7,276 nucleotides of DNA, taken from contig MHDB01000020.1 of NCBI GenBank assembly GCA_001816835.1, positions 1-7,276 of the forward strand, in the 5' to 3' direction. The DNA comes from Candidatus Woykebacteria bacterium RIFCSPLOWO2_01_FULL_43_14. GTDB lineage: Bacteria; Patescibacteriota; Microgenomatia; Woykebacterales; 2-01-FULL-43-14. Position 1 is the first letter of the stretch. The number at the start of each line of letters is the position of its first letter. A program made the translations under genes and the position numbers. The notes under the pieces are model-generated. The model made no database searches. It was not told where the DNA came from and worked only from the letters and a program-made list of their open reading frames with translations. Positions 6,102-7,276 of this stretch are shown here, piece after piece.

Positions 6102-6116
6102 CCGAGCAGTGCTCGG
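6102..6116 (+). promoter_or_regulatory. 15-bp palindrome or hairpin in the gyrB leader
   Basis: CCGAGCA-G-TGCTCGG is a perfect palindrome with 7-base arms, ending 16 bases before the gyrB ATG. In RNA it can form a 6-bp GC-rich stem (CCGAGC/GCTCGG) with a 3-base AGT loop. With the proposed start near 6097 it would sit at the very 5' end of the message, where a stem can stabilise mRNA or modulate initiation. As DNA it could be an operator. No Shine-Dalgarno sequence lies between it and the ATG. Confidence 0.5.
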
Positions 6117-6132
6117 TGTTTACGTTTAAAAT

Positions 6133-7276
6133 ATGGCACAAAAGCGACAAAGCGAAAAACCAGATTCCAGCGACTACGGTGCCGGACAAATTCAAGTACT
6201 CGAAGGTCTCGAACCAGTTCGAAAAAGACCCGGGATGTACATCGGTTCGACAGATCAAACAGGGCTCAGGCATCTTCTAATAGAAATCGTTGACAACAGC
6301 GTTGATGAGGCGTTAGCTGGGTTTACTAAAAACATTTTTGTTAAAATTTTTCCTGATAATCAGATTCTCGTGACCGATGACGGCCGAGGCATTCCTGTTG
6401 AAAAGCACAAGAGTGGTATTAGCGCGCTAGAAGTAGTTATGACCAAGCTGCACGCCGGCGGAAAATTCGGGGAGGGAGGGGCTTACAAGGTGTCCGGCGG
6501 TCTTCACGGAGTCGGTGCTTCAGTAGTCAACGCGCTATCAGCAAGCCTCCGAGTAGAAGTTCGCAGAGACAGACAAATTTACGCTCAGGATTACAAACTT
6601 GGCATCCCTCAAGGAGACGTCAGAGTTATTAAAGCCGAAGAATCGCTTGCGAAAGCTGCCCCCGCAATGGGAACCGCCACAATTTTCATGCCCGACAAAA
6701 GTATTTTTGAAAACATCGCCATAGATATAGAGCCAGTCATAAAAATGCTCAGAGAGCGAGCCTACTTAGTTAAAGGTCTTAACTTTCACCTATCCGATGA
6801 GCGGGATGATACAGAGCGACATTTTTATTTCGATGGGGGAATAGTCTCCTTAGTCAAACATCTAAATAAAATTCGAAACACCCTCAATAGCCCTATATAC
6901 ATCTCTAGGCAAGAGGGCGACCTAGGGGTAGAAGTGGCAATCCAATACAATGATGGCTTCAATGAAACCGTCGAGAGCTTTGTTAACGTCATAAATACGG
7001 CCGAAGGCGGGTCTCATGTCACAGGATTCAGAATGGCTCTAAACCGAGGTATCAATGACTACGCCAAGAAAATTGGCGCGATTAAGGATTCCGAGGAGAG
7101 TCTTACCGCCGAAGACCTAAAGGAGGGTTTGACAGCCATTATTTTCGTGAAATATCCCTCCGACCGACTTCAGTTCGAAGGTCAAACTAAAACCAAACTA
7201 GGTAATGCTGATATTGGTCCTCTTGTCCAGAATATCGTTCGAAGTGGTTTGGATATTTGGTTAGAAGAAAATCCCG
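6133..7276 (+). CDS. gyrB: DNA gyrase subunit B, 5' part (3' end outside window)
   Basis: 381 complete codons are visible from the ATG. GyrB is the ATPase half of the A2B2 topoisomerase that introduces negative supercoils. GHKL ATPase domain: LEPVRKRPGMYIGST (26-40), EIVDNSVDEALAG (51-63, with ATP-site N55), TDDGRGIPV (81-89), HAGGKFGEGGAYKVSGGLHGVGASVVNALS (107-136, the ATP lid). The transducer domain follows with FVNVINTAEGGSHVTGFRMAL (283-303), LTAEDLKEGL (324-333) and FEGQTKTKLGN (348-358), whose QTK loop contacts the ATP phosphate. The TOPRIM and C-terminal parts lie beyond the window. The short charged N-terminus before the conserved core is ordinary. ParE is the main alternative, and the fragment alone does not fully exclude it, but the GGKFGEGGAYKVSGGLHGVG and EGQTKTKLGN text is GyrB-like. 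No Shine-Dalgarno sequence precedes the ATG. Confidence 0.95.
   Translation, partial: MAQKRQSEKPDSSDYGAGQIQVLEGLEPVRKRPGMYIGSTDQTGLRHLLIEIVDNSVDEALAGFTKNIFVKIFPDNQILVTDDGRGIPVEKHKSGISALEVVMTKLHAGGKFGEGGAYKVSGGLHGVGASVVNALSASLRVEVRRDRQIYAQDYKLGIPQGDVRVIKAEESLAKAAPAMGTATIFMPDKSIFENIAIDIEPVIKMLRERAYLVKGLNFHLSDERDDTERHFYFDGGIVSLVKHLNKIRNTLNSPIYISRQEGDLGVEVAIQYNDGFNETVESFVNVINTAEGGSHVTGFRMALNRGINDYAKKIGAIKDSEESLTAEDLKEGLTAIIFVKYPSDRLQFEGQTKTKLGNADIGPLVQNIVRSGLDIWLEENP

Noticed and set aside
5991..6132. Replication origin near gyrB
   Set aside because: gyrB and a replisome gene suggested it, but I see no DnaA-box-like TTATNCACA cluster, no dnaA or dnaN, and the spacer is only 142 bases.
6043..6273. 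76-residue open frame on the minus strand across the gyrB start
   Set aside because: It lies antisense to well-conserved GyrB codons and the palindrome-rich spacer, has no recognisable motif and no start signal; a shadow frame.

Overview
The window holds seven bacterial genes in two divergent blocks and no mobile element, RNA gene or CRISPR array. The left block (minus strand, about 5285 down to 1) is a compact type IV pilus operon in transcription order: pilB (extension ATPase), pilT (retraction ATPase), pilC (inner-membrane platform), a small pilin-like membrane protein, and pilD (prepilin peptidase, cut by the window edge). Neighbouring genes overlap or sit within 9 bases of each other, so they are almost certainly co-transcribed. 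The right block (plus strand) holds a short DNA polymerase III delta'-like gene (holB) and the first 381 codons of gyrB.

The organism is most likely a member of the Candidate Phyla Radiation (Patescibacteria). This is inference from two things: the style of the pilus operon (pilin-like protein with an RKxDLQ helix and an LPxDPxN motif) and the small delta' subunit that lacks a nucleotide-binding P-loop. Genes end with TAA, TAG and TGA, and TGA is a real stop for pilB, so the TGA-to-glycine code of Gracilibacteria/Absconditabacteria does not apply. I cannot name the lineage.

Region by region: 1-5285 pilus operon; 5286-5360 a 75-base divergent control region, with a strong sigma70-type promoter for the pil operon (TTGACA, 18-base spacer, TAGAAT) whose -35 box touches a facing-away extended -10 promoter (TGCTACAAT) for holB; 5361-5990 holB; 5991-6132 a 142-base spacer unusually rich in inverted repeats; 6133-7276 gyrB (5' part).

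The pilus genes form one machine. PilB and PilT power extension and retraction of a filament assembled on PilC from prepilins processed by PilD. The pilin-like protein has the soluble half of a pilin but no PilD cleavage site, which makes it the most curious gene here. holB and gyrB are housekeeping replication and topology genes. I found no wholly new system. The points worth a second look are the pilin-like protein, the shared divergent promoter, the palindrome cluster before gyrB, the cysteine/histidine-bearing insert in the PilB zinc region, and an exact 18-base tandem duplication at the end of the visible pilD.
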